64,000 nt of DNA. Source: Magicicada septendecula (Eukaryota; Arthropoda; Insecta; Hemiptera; Cicadidae). Each line of letters begins with the position of its first letter. Within the stretch, counting starts at the first letter, position 1. The position numbers and the translations under genes were made by a program. Below are positions 45,594 through 57,765 of the stretch, piece by piece. The notes below the pieces were generated by a model, which saw only the letters and a list, made by a program, of their open reading frames with translations, was not told where the DNA came from and did no database searches. The stretch is taken from positions 424,725,479 to 424,789,478 of the forward strand of contig CM068369.1 in NCBI GenBank assembly GCA_034769895.1. Reading direction: 5' to 3'.

Positions 45594-48500
45594 GAAATAT
45601 AAAGAAACAATTAATTCATATTTTATACACGTTGCATTTTAAAAATCTATTTGTCTTTTATATTACTCTATATAATCATTATCATAGTTATCAGTGATCT
45701 AAGGTCTCTTATATGAAATATATAATAGTATCAGATGATCACTAATTATGGAAAAATTTTATGGAAGCTAAAGCTTTGACTTCAGAAAATATAATTATAA
45801 GTTACTGTACAGTTGTTTGTAAAATATAAAATATTATTTTATATTATAAAATAATAAGACTTAGTGCTCTGTAAGTCTTACAAATATTACACTTTTTTTG
45901 AAGTGTTACATTGGCCTAAGTAACTTGATATGCTGGCTTTCTGTGGCTTTAATTTCAAATGTTGTAAGCAGTATTGTCAATATTCCAGTTGTATTGTACA
46001 ACTATTTTGGGGTAGGTGTAGTAGTAAATCAGAGAATAACTTATAAATGTTACTCATAATTTGATTAGTTTCATAGTTTCATAATTACTCTGTTCATTCT
46101 TAGTTTATGCCTGATATGAACATATACAAATGTCTCGTTCTCTTTACTGGAATCCATGATCTGAGCATGCGCAGAACTTGCTTAATACCACTACCCATCT
46201 CCAATCTGGTGAATATAATCTGCACAAATGTGTAGTCTCAGCATCAATTGTACTGCATAAGCATGCGTTACTCCCGTTAATGACATAATAGTTGTATACG
46301 TTGGTAACATCATTTGCTAATGACCACATTTTTGCTGTTTTAATTTAATGCCTCAGTCCTGGTGTAGACCTCACTTATTAATTAGTCTGTACAATTTCGT
46401 TCTCATTTGGTTTCAGATTCACAATCAAATCTGTATGAATACAGTGGTTAATATTTCCATTTTGTCTTGTATTCTTATAATTATCAGTGTAGTCCTGTAA
46501 AATTAATGTGTTCCCATAGCCAAGAGCATATATGTTGGATTTTGAAACTCCAAATTAAAAATAGTTTCTTTTTAAAATATCTAAATTGGATGGTATAAAG
46601 TACTGCACATCCAGGTATAGGAAGTTCTGTGCAGTCTTTTAAAATTTATGACCTGACAAGTTCATAATAAGTAAAAAAAATAAAAAAGTCAGCCACATCA
46701 GCTGCGGGTGTATTGATGTTGGGTTCATAACAGGTAAAAAACCATAGTCACATCAGCTGCGGGTGTATCATTGATAGGCTCATAAAAGGTAAAAAAAAAT
46801 TACAAAGAGAGCCACATCAGCTGTGGGTGTATTGCTAGATTCTTAATAGATAAAAAAATAACAAAGATGGCCACATTGGCTTCGACGGTATCTATGAGTG
46901 TTCACTTAAAAACTAAAAAGGAACCACTGGAAACTGAAACCTGGAAACATACATTCTTTAATGCTGCACAGAAAAAAGTACCAAAAATTTGCAGAGTATA
47001 GCTTCATTGATAAAACTTCAAAGCAACCTTGCAGAAGACAGCATTTTCAAAGAGAGGAAAGTATCTCTTGCAAGATTTTGTTTGAGTCAAGTTTCTGGTA
47101 AAAAAGAAAAAAATTGAGGCTACTTAACAAACACCTCAAATTCAGTACAATTGTTTTTTGACTTTTTAAAGTCACTCTTGAGAATTTAGAAATGTAATTG
47201 AGGATAGGTTGGTAATTTATATGACACTGCACTCTCTATGTTCATAGTTTGTACATGTTAAAGGAAGGGATGAGTGGAACAGGATGAAGCCACAACAGTG
47301 CTGCATGTAACAACTTTGAAAGATTCAAAATTAATTATACTAGGTGCAAGAGGGGAGACAGGATTCATCCTGATATATAACTCTCTGAAAATGCATTCAG
47401 TCAAGTGGATGGATACCATGAAAACATGAATTTTAATCATTATTCTGAACAGAATAATTTCAGAGGTTATTGCTGAATCTGCCTACTGGAAGTGTTTTTA
47501 ATGATACTCCCTATCTTAATAAGTAATACCTGAAAGTCCCTACTTTTAATAGTCTGAACAAGGAAATTCAAGAATGGTTAAAAAAGGATAATATAGGCCT
47601 TTCTCTGAAAAATGTTAAAAGTACCATATAATTTAGTTAGGAAAAGTCAACAACAAAGACTGTCACTGAGAACATTTTATAGAAGAAAACACAATTTTAA
47701 GACTTGTCCCTACTACCTGACTTAAACCCATAGAACCACATGGGTAAATGTTAACAACTCGATCACAGACAACAGTACCAACAAGAATTTGAAAGTAAAA
47801 TATAAATATCTCAAGAAATTGAGGATGAATTCAAGAAATCTGAAGGGCTCTTTGACAGTATAACCTCCTCTTTTATTGTAAACTTGGCAAGATGAAAGAG
47901 TGGCAGTAATGATCCACGATGATCACTGAATTATTTTACATTATTAATGTGTAAGAAGAACAAACTGGCTATCATATAATTTAAAGGAGGATAATGAATC
48001 TTATGAATGTAATAAATCTAAAATAGTTTTAGTCATTCAGTAGTTAATTATTTGTCAGTAATATAAAATTAACATCATTATGACTTTAGTTGTCATATTA
48101 TTTTATTTTTTAAATGAATAATACCATGGACTCATACTACTCATATACCCATACTCATATTGTTCATAATACATTTTATCTGAAGTATTAGATGAACAAA
48201 GCATTATGTTTCATTAAAAATTTTATAAAATCTTGTGTAGTACAATAAATATCTAATAGACCATTACTGAGAATAAAAAATAAAGATTAAAATAAAAAAA
48301 GACTTATTATTCCATTTTGATTATAAACAGATGAAAAACCACAAGTTGTGAATACTCAGATTTATCAAAGACTAGAAACAAGCATGTATTTCCTGTAATA
48401 TCAGTTATTAAAATAACACCAAATATAAATAGCTTTTATGTCTTACATTTTTCTTTAGAACTTTTATTCAATAACATGTCTTCATTTCCATCAGTTCATT

Positions 48501-48728
48501 GTATTGTGTCTTCTTCTAGGTAAATTTTGTATACTTCAGTGATGTTATAGTATACTTGTTGTCCTTCAATACTTTGTTAAATTATGTTAAACACACACAC
48601 GCACACACAAGACAATAAATTTATAAATTGTATACTATTTAATTTATACTTTGAAGATTGATAACATACATATACCAAATTGAAGATTATAATTATCATT
48701 TTGTGTTGCTTACAAATGATTCTGCTGT
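45594..48728 (-). other. E93 large intron, 3' part
   Basis: This is intronic sequence without recognised genes. A decayed minisatellite lies at about 46680-46890. The remaining sequence up to the hAT target site at 48729 looks unique. It holds a short CA-rich run at 48591-48608. Confidence 0.55.
46680..46890. repeat. degenerate minisatellite, unit about 60-65 bp
   Basis: Four diverged units each start with GCCACATCAGCTGCGGGTGT or a variant (about 46692, 46747, 46811 and 46870). Each continues through a TTCATAA/TCATAAAAGG segment to an A-rich stretch. Confidence 0.75.
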
Positions 48729-49389
48729 ATAATAATCAGGGGTGCCTACAGAGGGGTATCGTGTCGCCATTGGCGACATTTGAAAAATTTTTGGGGGGGA
48801 TTTTTTTTTACTGTTGTATGAAATTTACTATTACTAAAAATACCGAATACAATGTGAGAACGTATTTCCTGGTCGCAATTTGCGTCAAAGCTTGCTTAAG
48901 GGGGCTGCATGGTGTATCACGTGATGAGACATCCACGAATCACAGTACAATAATTTTAGTGTACAAAATACAGCTTTATATTTTAATTTATTAAAAAAGC
49001 GATTATTTGTAAATACATATTGAAAAACAAAGAAGACGAGACTGGTCAAGTTGTAGGCTAAACAATTTTTTGAAGTCATAAAATACTTAAAGAAAATTAG
49101 ATCTTTTGAAAGCGAATGGAAGTTCCCTACGTAGGTGGAACAGACGCTTTCAAACGACCTAAAGTTCTTTAATTATTTTGCTGCTTCAAAAAATTTTCTC
49201 GTGTACAACTTGAGCAGTCTCACTTTCCTTATTTATCTACATTTATTTTCAAATAATCGCTTATTTGATAAATTTACATATAAAGCTTTATTTTGTACAC
49301 TAAAATATTATACTACGAGGGTGCTTTCACATGTGCAGACTTTTTGTGTGCGAGGGAATTTTGAAAAACACAAAGTTCGATTTTATTGT

Positions 49390-51613
49390 TACAACTTTAA
49401 TGGGGTTAATATTATGCTAACTGTGATTAATTAATTATGTAAATATACTAATTGCATAATGAGATCGTGTAATCACTCAATTAGGTTACTCATATCAACT
49501 GATTGAAGCTAAGTGACACGTTAGTTCCTTTATGTTAGCGTAATTATTGCATGGAGACTCTAATTGTTGTATACATTAATAAAACTACTATAAATCATTC
49601 AAGTGCCATTACTTTCTTGTTCTGAGGTAGACAATAATGAACGCATATATTCTGGATAAAATAAACACTTATTTATTTAACATCATATCATTAAATAAAG
49701 AGACTTCAATATATAAAATATGGATGATTCCCTGTAAATACATTCATAAAAAGAACATAAAAGAACACATGTATATATATCAAATCACAATGCGAATCCA
49801 ATACGTTGTTTGCTGGAAAACATACACATACATATATAATACAATCGATATATAGAAAACACAAATAGTCAAACAATAAATCTTATACTAATGCGTTCAT
49901 TGCTTGCCTCAGATGAATAGCGTTAATTATTTTATCATATTTAATTTAAATACTCAAGGGGTGTTTCTTGAAAAGAGACAGACAGTAGAGTTCTTATGAT
50001 AAGAATAGCATAAAGATTACTTGTAAAGCGATTTATCCGTTATTTCCATCGGCGTAAATCCTTCTCTCTGGTGGTCCATATGTGGAAGCTGTGTAGCTGT
50101 GATGTCACTAACACTCAACACACGCGGAACAGATTCACTCGCGCTGTGTGTGTTTTCTGTTGATTCGGCTGTTACTGTTCGAGTTATGAAATTATGTGTC
50201 ATGAGGATAAGTTCATCATTAACTATGGTGTATATGTCTGTCTGTCTATTGTTGAACTTCTTGTGTGTACATTAATGTATAGTGTCTTTGATGCCATGGT
50301 GTAATTGTACCAAATTATATTGTATCGCTTCGCCGCACTGTACAACGTTACGATTTTGTTGTCCGGTATTACATTAACAATAGTTCTACGCGTCGGTTAT
50401 TGGTGAAAGTGCGATTGGTTAGTTCAGTTCTGAATTTGAGTATAATAAAGAACTCTATAATTATTAAGCACTGGCGTATGTCGCATGATATAGTCGCTGT
50501 CGGTACACTATTACCGGATACACGCCAATATCGAAATGTCTAAGTCACTTAATTATATACCGCGTAGCAGAGTTTCAAAGTCCCACTGCTGTCCGTATGT
50601 TAATCGAACTTTGTATGAAGACTCTTAAAAGTGTATGACGACCGACTGTTGAAAGTTATAAAAAGACTGTTGAAAATTATAAGTAGACTGTTTAAAAGTA
50701 CGTGAAGACTGCTCGAAAATGTATGAAGACTCACTCCCGCGTGCCCTGCAAAACAGTTTTTATCAAGCATCCTTTACCACAATGCACTCTTCTGGAAGAC
50801 ACGCCTCAGGTCGAACATGATAGGACAGAAGATCTACTACCCTTATGCCAGACTATCGTTCTTCACTTCTCATTTGACGTTCCCGTTGCCATGATGACGA
50901 CGGTCCTCTCCACCTGTTCTCTGGGTAGATGCTGGGTTGTGATTGGGTATCCTGTCTCCCCACGAGCTCGTGTCGAAAGCCTCCGTACTCTTTTCCTGGA
51001 ACAGGAGCAATTTCTTGGTTGTCCATCAGGTCTTTGTCTAAGCGTACTCCGGACCCTGCTGCAGTTCTCACGCAAACAATGTGTCGTATTTCGTTATTGT
51101 TTCGCTGTCCTCGACCCCTTTTCCGATCGCTGTCCTGGCGCAGCGTGTCGTTTCCAAAACGGCACTCCTTCTCCCTGTCGTAAATATCAGTTGTCGCCAG
51201 TAAGACGTTCCCCCGCTGTGCACAATTTCGATTCTATTCTTTTAGATATCGATGTCAGTTCTCATACAGGGTGATACTATTGTGTACTTACGCCTTTTTC
51301 TTACTACTGGTACACTTCAAATTAACCCGGCAGTGTGTCCGTCACAGTTTCTCTCTAAATTGGTACTTGACACAGTTTCTTTTATCTTACATTTTGCAGG
51401 CTGTAATTCTCGGTTGAGTCGAGTCTGTCACGGCCAACCTTATTCCCCATTGTAAAGCTATGTGAAGCGTATTTGTATTGTCCGAAGCAAACGTTCACTT
51501 GACACCTCGTTACACTGTTCCTTATTTATTGCTCGTGGCCTGTGTAGGGGTGTCTTGCTGTGTGTAACGTCTTTTCGATCATACTAAAAAATTTTTAATT
51601 CTTGGTCGTTACA
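49390..51613 (-). repeat. LTR, left copy (3' LTR on the minus strand)
   Basis: Begins TACAACTTTAATGGGG and ends GGTCGTTACA on the plus strand. A 190-codon plus-strand frame at 50702-51274 is repeated in the other LTR but has no recognisable domain. Confidence 0.88.
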
Positions 51614-52829
51614 TAGTCCCCAAATCGGATTGTATGTTGGATCAGCAGAAGACATTCTAATCCGATTTCTGCGATCTGTGTTTGTTGTGGGAGTCCCCTC
51701 TGATAAAGTCGCGGTCATTGACCTACTTTCCTCTGCTTGGGGTATACGGGCATATATTCCCTATATTTTGTTGTAAACTAACTCTTGGAATTTATTGCCG
51801 TGCATCTGAGGAAGGATGAACGCATTTTCACACATTGTGCCTATCTAATTAGATATGGGATTATTTACAAAATAATAATAGCTGTGGATGGCTGTGTCAT
51901 CCGCTCATAACCTAACACATGAAATAATGGTTTTCGACATGAAATGCAATTATTCATGTATCGTCTAAATATCGTTACGATAGTTAATGTCCTTAGTCTA
52001 TCTTGAACATTTAAAACACAATTTACGAACCTGTAAATACATATTGATACATTCACTATTTGTTATTGAGTATCACTCACAATACGTATTACTAACATCT
52101 ATACTGATTATATTGATTATAAATTTATATACATTATTTAGGAACAATTAACAATTCATTTGAAATCATTATGATTATAGATAACTTCGCTTTATATCAC
52201 TCAGATTTGATTAATTAATCTAACATCATCATGTGTCTATAAAACTCGTTATAACGTCTTTGGCAATTTATTGCTGCACATTCGATCGAACTTTTCGCAT
52301 CATAAGTGTCCTTTCTATTGAAATTTCCATTAACACTGGTTATACACATGTCATTAATGTCATTAGATTGTCACATCGTGACTTAAGAACTCCTTGTACA
52401 AAAAATCTTTAAATTATACGCTAATAAGTTATACATCATATCGATTAGCTAGTTGGACCGGTTTTCGTGGGACATTCACCCTATCTGTTGGTCCGACTTC
52501 CATAGTCCACTAGTCTAACTACCGATGCAACTTTCGCTTTCCTTTGAGACTTGTACTTTCGTTCCGTAGTACTTCTTCAACTTGACGTACATCAAATTTC
52601 CTTCTCACCTTGTCACTGCTATCGCACTCAGTGAGTTCGTATGTTGCGTCATCTTATCTTCCTACGTTAATCGTCATTCATTAATACTCATATCTAATTG
52701 TCTTGGTTTATATATTCTCACATAGTCAATCATATTTAATGTATTTTATTCAATATTATCTAACCTAATTAGTAAAATTTTAGACGTTCTTAAAATCGCC
52801 TTCTTACCACGTGTTCATTTATTTCGTTC
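51614..52829 (-). other. internal noncoding region, 3' of the Gag frame
   Basis: Between the Gag stop and the 3' LTR I see no protease, RT, RNase H or integrase motif in any frame, so the pol region is absent or replaced. Confidence 0.65.
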
Positions 52830-54380
52830 TTAACTTTCTATTTGTGGAAACGTAGTTGTATGCCTTGTAGACCTTGTGCCGTCATTCACGCACGCATTTT
52901 TGTTTGTAAACAGTGAGGGTGCTGACCTTGGGGTTTGCGCCGCACATTTACTCAACAGCCGGTTATTCGTCCCCGTCACTCTGGTACAATGTGCTGCTCT
53001 TCCGTCTCCAAGATTTATGACATGTCCCTTTCTCTCTCTTTGAGGGTGGGTAGTAGATATGTCATACCATCCCTTGCAACCACTTTCTCTAAGTAAACAC
53101 GCGCCGCTCTGCTTTTGTCGTCGTTTCCAGGCCTGTATACAACTCCGTTGTTCGACAGTTATTTCACTACTCGTGTGCTTACATAATACTATCTTGTTTT
53201 CTATATTCTTAAGAATTCTTACCTCGAGCGCTCGGACTCGCCTTTCAGTACTGGTAGCACTTATAATATGCTTAAGTCGTCCAGTAAGATTTTTTCTCCT
53301 CCTTTTCCTCGTAACATTTCTTGTCCAGGACGAATATATATACGGACCTGTTAGGTTTTTCCGCTTCACATCATCCATGGCTTGCTTAAATTTGCATTCA
53401 TTTTCATAACATGCAGTATTCATTCTAATATCGAACTTTCTTTTCATGTTCTTTATTAACGCACCTCGACTACTTAGTCGATGTACACCTATTCCACACG
53501 CTGGATACTTCATCGTTGGATTCACTGATGCCGCATCTATTCTCGTGCTATATAATTTGTGGTTTTTATGTATTCTACTTGATAGTATTAAACTTTTATT
53601 ATTTCTATCCATGTCTGGATAATCATCTTCCGACGTCATTAAATACAAAGAAACAAAATCATTTCTTTTCTTAATCCACCTGTTTCTCGACTTACTATTG
53701 ACACTTACGTTAGATCTCACAGTTGCTAATTTCTCAGTAGCTAACACGTCTGTGAAATCAACAGCGTTATCGTTATCTCGTACTTTCTGCACCTCTTCGT
53801 AAATTTCATTCACTTCTTCTTCCTGCTTCTTCTCGACTTCGTTTTTGTTGTTGTTCCAGTTATTCGTATGTCCACGTATATCTGTGCGTAACAGCGCGAG
53901 CTGCTCCTTCTGCTTGTCTAGCTTCTTGTCACAATTATTTATATATTCACGCATTTCCGCGCGTATTTGTGTGACTTGCTCGGCCACTTGTTGTGTAACT
54001 TCCTCCTTATGTTTGTCTAACTTTTCTTCTAGTTTGTTGAACTTCTCTATAAAATTTTCATTAATTTCTTCCTTTTGCTTCTCAAACTTTTTTGTAAAAT
54101 CTTCATTAATTTCTCTTCTAATCTCTATAAAATTTTCATCCTGCTTCTCAAATTTCCTACTCATAAAGTCCATTAATGCGCGCAACGTCACCTCTTCCTG
54201 CGGTTGTTGTTGGGACTCCTGTCCTCGCGCTCTGACGTCTGACGTCTCCTCGGTCATTTGTGAATAGGTTGGTGATTCCTCTCGTTCGACATCAGGTACT
54301 CCCTGTTGGTTATTAATATCAAAATTCATGGAATCTGTACTACTGGTTGTCATTTTTGCAGCCTTACTCCGCGTTAACAT
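52830..54380 (-). CDS. gag: Gag-like coiled-coil protein of the LTR element
   Basis: A 516-codon frame with ATG at 54380, about 120 bp after the 5' LTR. It opens with MLTRSKAAK and FDINNQQGVPD, matching the FDINNQLGDP stretch of the 10.6-kb Gypsy Gag. Residues about 70-205 form a coiled coil of repeated KFEKQxEEIN units. A basic region with two copies of RKNLTG follows, then a Cys- and Arg-containing tail of unclear meaning. No CCHC knuckle or protease is seen. The first half is likely genuine Gag, while the last 200 residues could be a chance open frame. Confidence 0.62.
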   Translation of the reverse strand: MLTRSKAAKMTTSSTDSMNFDINNQQGVPDVEREESPTYSQMTEETSDVRARGQESQQQPQEEVTLRALMDFMSRKFEKQDENFIEIRREINEDFTKKFEKQKEEINENFIEKFNKLEEKLDKHKEEVTQQVAEQVTQIRAEMREYINNCDKKLDKQKEQLALLRTDIRGHTNNWNNNKNEVEKKQEEEVNEIYEEVQKVRDNDNAVDFTDVLATEKLATVRSNVSVNSKSRNRWIKKRNDFVSLYLMTSEDDYPDMDRNNKSLILSSRIHKNHKLYSTRIDAASVNPTMKYPACGIGVHRLSSRGALIKNMKRKFDIRMNTACYENECKFKQAMDDVKRKNLTGPYIYSSWTRNVTRKRRRKNLTGRLKHIISATSTERRVRALEVRILKNIENKIVLCKHTSSEITVEQRSCIQAWKRRQKQSGACLLRESGCKGWYDISTTHPQRERKGHVINLGDGRAAHCTRVTGTNNRLLSKCAAQTPRSAPSLFTNKNACVNDGTRSTRHTTTFPQIES

Positions 54381-54476
54381 TCAGTCCCAGTCCAACTAGC
54401 TTCACACTAATAATATTTGTTCTTACAACTAACATGAAATATTAATATATACACTTATCCTATCTCTACTGCCTGC

Positions 54477-54501
54477 TCTTTGCCGTGCGATGGGCGCCAA
54501 A
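54477..54501 (-). promoter_or_regulatory. candidate primer binding site
   Basis: On the minus strand the sequence just after the 5' LTR reads TTTGGCGCCCATCGC. The TGGCGCC start is common to retroelement primer sites complementary to a tRNA 3' end. I cannot name the tRNA. Confidence 0.6.
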
Positions 54502-56731
54502 TACAACTTTAATGGGGTTAATTATTATGCTAACTGTGATTAATTAATTATGTAAATATACTAATTGCATAATGAGATCGTGTAATCACTCAATTAGGTT
54601 ACTCATATCAACTGATTGAAGCTAAGTGACACGTTAGTTCCTTTATGTTAGCATAATTATTGCATGGAGACTCTAATTGTTGTATACATTAATAAAACTA
54701 CTATAAATCATTCAAGTGCCATTACTTTCTTGTTCTGAGGTAACTTGACAATAATGAACGCATATATTCTGGATAAAATAAACACATATTTATTTAACAT
54801 CATATCATTAAATAAAGAAACTTCAATATATAAAATATGGATGATTCCCTGTAAATACATTCATAAAAAGAACATAAAAGAACACATGTATATATATCAA
54901 ATCACAATGCGAATCCAATACGTTGTTTGCTGGAAAACATACACATACATATATAATACAATCGATATATAGAAAACACAAATAGTCAAACAATAAATCT
55001 TATACTAATGCGTTCATTGCTTGCCTCAGATGAATAGCGTTAATTATTTTATCATATTTAATTTAAATACTCAAGGGGTGTTTCTTGAAAAGAGACAGGA
55101 CAGTAGAGTTCTTATGATAAGAATAGCATAAAGATTACTTGTAAAGCGATTTATCCGTTATTTCCATCGGCGTAACTCCTTCTCTCTGGTGGTCCATATG
55201 TGGAAGCTGTGTAGCTGTGATGTCACTAACACTCAACACACGCGGAACAGATTCACTCGCGCTGTGTGTGTTTTCTGTTGATTCGGCTGTTACTGTTCGA
55301 GTTATGAAATTATGTGTCATGAGGATAAGTTCATCATTAACTATGGTGTATATGTCAGTCTGTCTATTGTTGAACTTCTTGTGTGTACATTAATGTATAG
55401 TGTCTTTGATGCCGTGGTGTAATTGTTCCAAATTATATTGTATCGCTTCGCCGCACTGTACAACGTTACGATTTCGTTGTCCGGTATTACATTAACAATA
55501 GTTCTACGCGTCGGTTATTGGTGAAAGTGCGATTGGTTAGTTCAGTTCTGAATTTGAGTATAATAAAGAACTCTATAATTATTAGGCACTGGCGTATGTC
55601 ACATGATTTAGTCGCTGTCGGTACACTATTACCGGATACACGCCAATATCGAAATATCTAAGTCACTTAATTATATACCGCGTAGCAGAGTTTCAAAGTC
55701 CCACTGCTGTCCGTATGTTAATCGAACTTTGTATGAAGACTCTTAAAAGTGTATGATGACCGACTGTTGAAAGTTATAAAAAGACTGTCGAAAATTATAA
55801 GTAGACTGTTTAAAAGTACGTGAAGACTGCTCGAAAATGTATGAAGACTCACTCCCGCGTGCCCTGCAAAACAGTTTTTATCAAGCATCCTTTACCACAA
55901 TGCACTCTTCTGGAAGACACGCCTCAGGTCGAACATGATAGGACAGAAGATCTACTACCCTTATGCCAGACTATCGTTCTTCACTTCTCATTCGACGTTC
56001 CCGTTGCCATGATGACGACGGTCCTCTCCACCTGTTCTCTGGGTAGATGCTGGGTTGTGATTGGGTATCCTGTCTCCCCACGAGCTCGCGTCGAAAGCCT
56101 CCGTACTCTTTTCCTGGAACAGGAGCAATTTCTTGGTTGTCCATCAGGTCTTTGTCTAAGCGTACTCCGGACCCTGCTGCAGTTCTCACGCAAACAATGT
56201 GTCGTATTTCGTTATTGTTTCACTGTCCTTGACTCCTTTTCCGATCGCTGTCCTGGCGCAGCGTGTCGTTTCCAAAACAGCACTCCTTCTCCCTGTCGTA
56301 AATATCAGTTGTCGCCAGTAAGACGTTCCCCCGCTGTGCACAATTTCGATTCTGTTCTTTTAGATATCGATGTCAGTTCTCATACAGGGTGATACTATTG
56401 TGTACTTACGCCTTTTTCTTACTACTGGTACACTTCAAATTAACCCGGCAGTGTGTCCGTCACAGTTTCTCTCTAAATTGGTACTTGACACAGTTTCTTT
56501 TATCTTACATTTTGCAGGCTGTAATTCTCGGTTGAGTCGAGTCTGTCACGGCCAACCTTATTCCCCATTGTAAAGCTATGTGAAGCGTATTTGTATTGTC
56601 CGAAGCAAACGTTCACTTGACACCTCGTTACACTGTTCCTTATTTATTGCTCGTGGCCTGTGTAGGGGTGCCTTGCTGTGTGTAACGTCTTTTCGATCAT
56701 ACTAAAAAATTTTTAATTCTTGGTCGTTACA
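54502..56731 (-). repeat. LTR, right copy (5' LTR on the minus strand)
   Basis: About 2230 bp, matching the left LTR with scattered single-base differences and a few short indels. It is directly followed by TTGT, the target duplication. Confidence 0.88.
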
Positions 56732-57511
56732 TTGTTTTGGACTTGCACACTAATAATTTTGATAAAAATAAAGTTAAGACGTTTGATTGGGAAAAACAAC
56801 GCTTTATTCAAACGCCTTAAGGAGGGATTTTTATATAAAGCGGAAATTTTGAAAAACACAAAGTTCGATTTTATTGTTTTGAGAAATATTTTGTTATATT
56901 TAGTTACAATTACCTTTTTAACCCAAAAGTTATGTATTTCCTTCGTTAAGAAATAAATTGCAGCATAAACAACTAATAAACGACCTTGTTTACAAGTCCA
57001 AAACAATAACATCAAACTTTGTGTTTTTCAAAATTCCCTCGCACGCAAAAAGTCCGCACAAGTGAAAGCATCCCGATTCGTGGATGTCTCATCACGTGAT
57101 ATACCATACATATATATATATATATATATAATATAATATTTCAACTTCAGATAACAAAAGTGTTGTGATTGTAAGCTTAAAATATTATAGTAGATAGATA
57201 GATATAGATTTATTTATAATGTAATTTTGAAATCCATTTTTTTTTTTTTACTTACTGTATTAATAAAGTACAGTGTGCAATAGAAATTTGCGTTTAGATT
57301 TTTTAATTATCTTGCTTTCTACTATGTTTTAGTACACTAAAGTCTATAAAAGGATGGAATTGTTTATAACATTTTATTAAGGGAACAAATTTAAGTAAGG
57401 CATTAAAGTTGCAAATCTAAGTATTTTTCCAATGAAGTGATTGAGATTTGATACTGTATACTGTAAAACTAATCACGTTTTACTGAAAATGCTAAATTGT
57501 GATCCATTAAG

Positions 57512-57514
<3 letters not shown>

Positions 57515-57546
<32 letters not shown>
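57515..57546. repeat. T homopolymer of 32 bp
   Basis: An uninterrupted T run inside the hAT right end. On the E93 sense strand it is an A run downstream of a splice donor. Confidence 0.95.
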
Positions 57547-57547
<1 letters not shown>

Positions 57548-57681
57548 TAATCGAGCCTGGAGTTGGGGGGGAAGCGACATAGGGCTTGGGGGGGATCGGC
57601 ACCACTGATAATAATTAGATGTTACTATACTAACAAGGAGACTGTTACAATTACAAACAGAAAATGATGTAGGATTCTTAC

Positions 57682-57765
57682 TCTGTCATTTGTGTCTTCT
57701 TCCATCATTGAAATATCTGTGTATGGAGATGGGGCATCTTCACTTGATGGTTCTGCTTTTACATT
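57682..57765 (-). CDS. E93: E93/Mblk-1 internal exon, 84 bp
   Basis: On the minus strand the acceptor TCTTTGCAG precedes 57765 and the donor GTAAGA follows 57682. The exon is exactly 28 codons in phase 0 at both ends. It starts NVKAEPSSEDAPSPYTD, an acidic Ser/Pro-rich segment (VKAEP resembles a SUMO acceptor site), and ends MEEDTNDR. The phase agrees with the exons on either side. The hAT target site begins only about 65 bp past the donor. Confidence 0.82.

Larger units (their letters stand above)
49390..56731 (-). mobile_element. gag-only Gypsy-type LTR element inside the hAT element
   Basis: LTRs at 49390-51613 and 54502-56731 are closely similar. The 4-bp duplication TTGT flanks them (49386-49389 and 56732-56735). 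On the minus strand the LTR runs TGTAAC...GTTGTA. A primer site reading TGGCGCC follows the 5' LTR (54498 downward), and a purine tract ATTTGGGGACTA precedes the 3' LTR. The internal region (2888 bp) has a Gag-like frame and no pol, so it is non-autonomous. Its Gag N-terminus resembles that of the Gypsy element at 10.6 kb. It is read in the same direction as E93. Confidence 0.87.
48737..57607. mobile_element. hAT-like non-autonomous DNA transposon with nested LTR element
   Basis: Terminal inverted repeats CAGGGGTGCC (48737) and, inverted, CAGTGGTGCC (57607) are flanked by the perfect 8-bp duplication ATAATAAT (48729-48736 and 57608-57615), the hAT signature. Without the nested LTR element about 1.5 kb remains. 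That remainder is noncoding and made of foldbacks: 48908-48941 pairs with 57074-57107 (around TATCACGTGATGAG), 48955-49020 pairs with about 49250-49310, and a GTTTTGGACTTG palindrome spans 56736-57005. No transposase is present. A run of 32 T lies at 57515-57546 near the right end. Confidence 0.82.

Noticed and set aside
46890..47900. Possible decayed transposase or gene in a region of fewer TA runs
   Set aside because: I tried both strands and found no run of recognisable motif, terminal repeat or target duplication.
50702..56392. 190-codon plus-strand frame repeated at 50702-51274 and 55820-56392
   Set aside because: It lies inside the two LTRs, so its duplication is expected. It is antisense to the element, has no recognisable domain, and overlaps other open frames of the same GC-richer patch.
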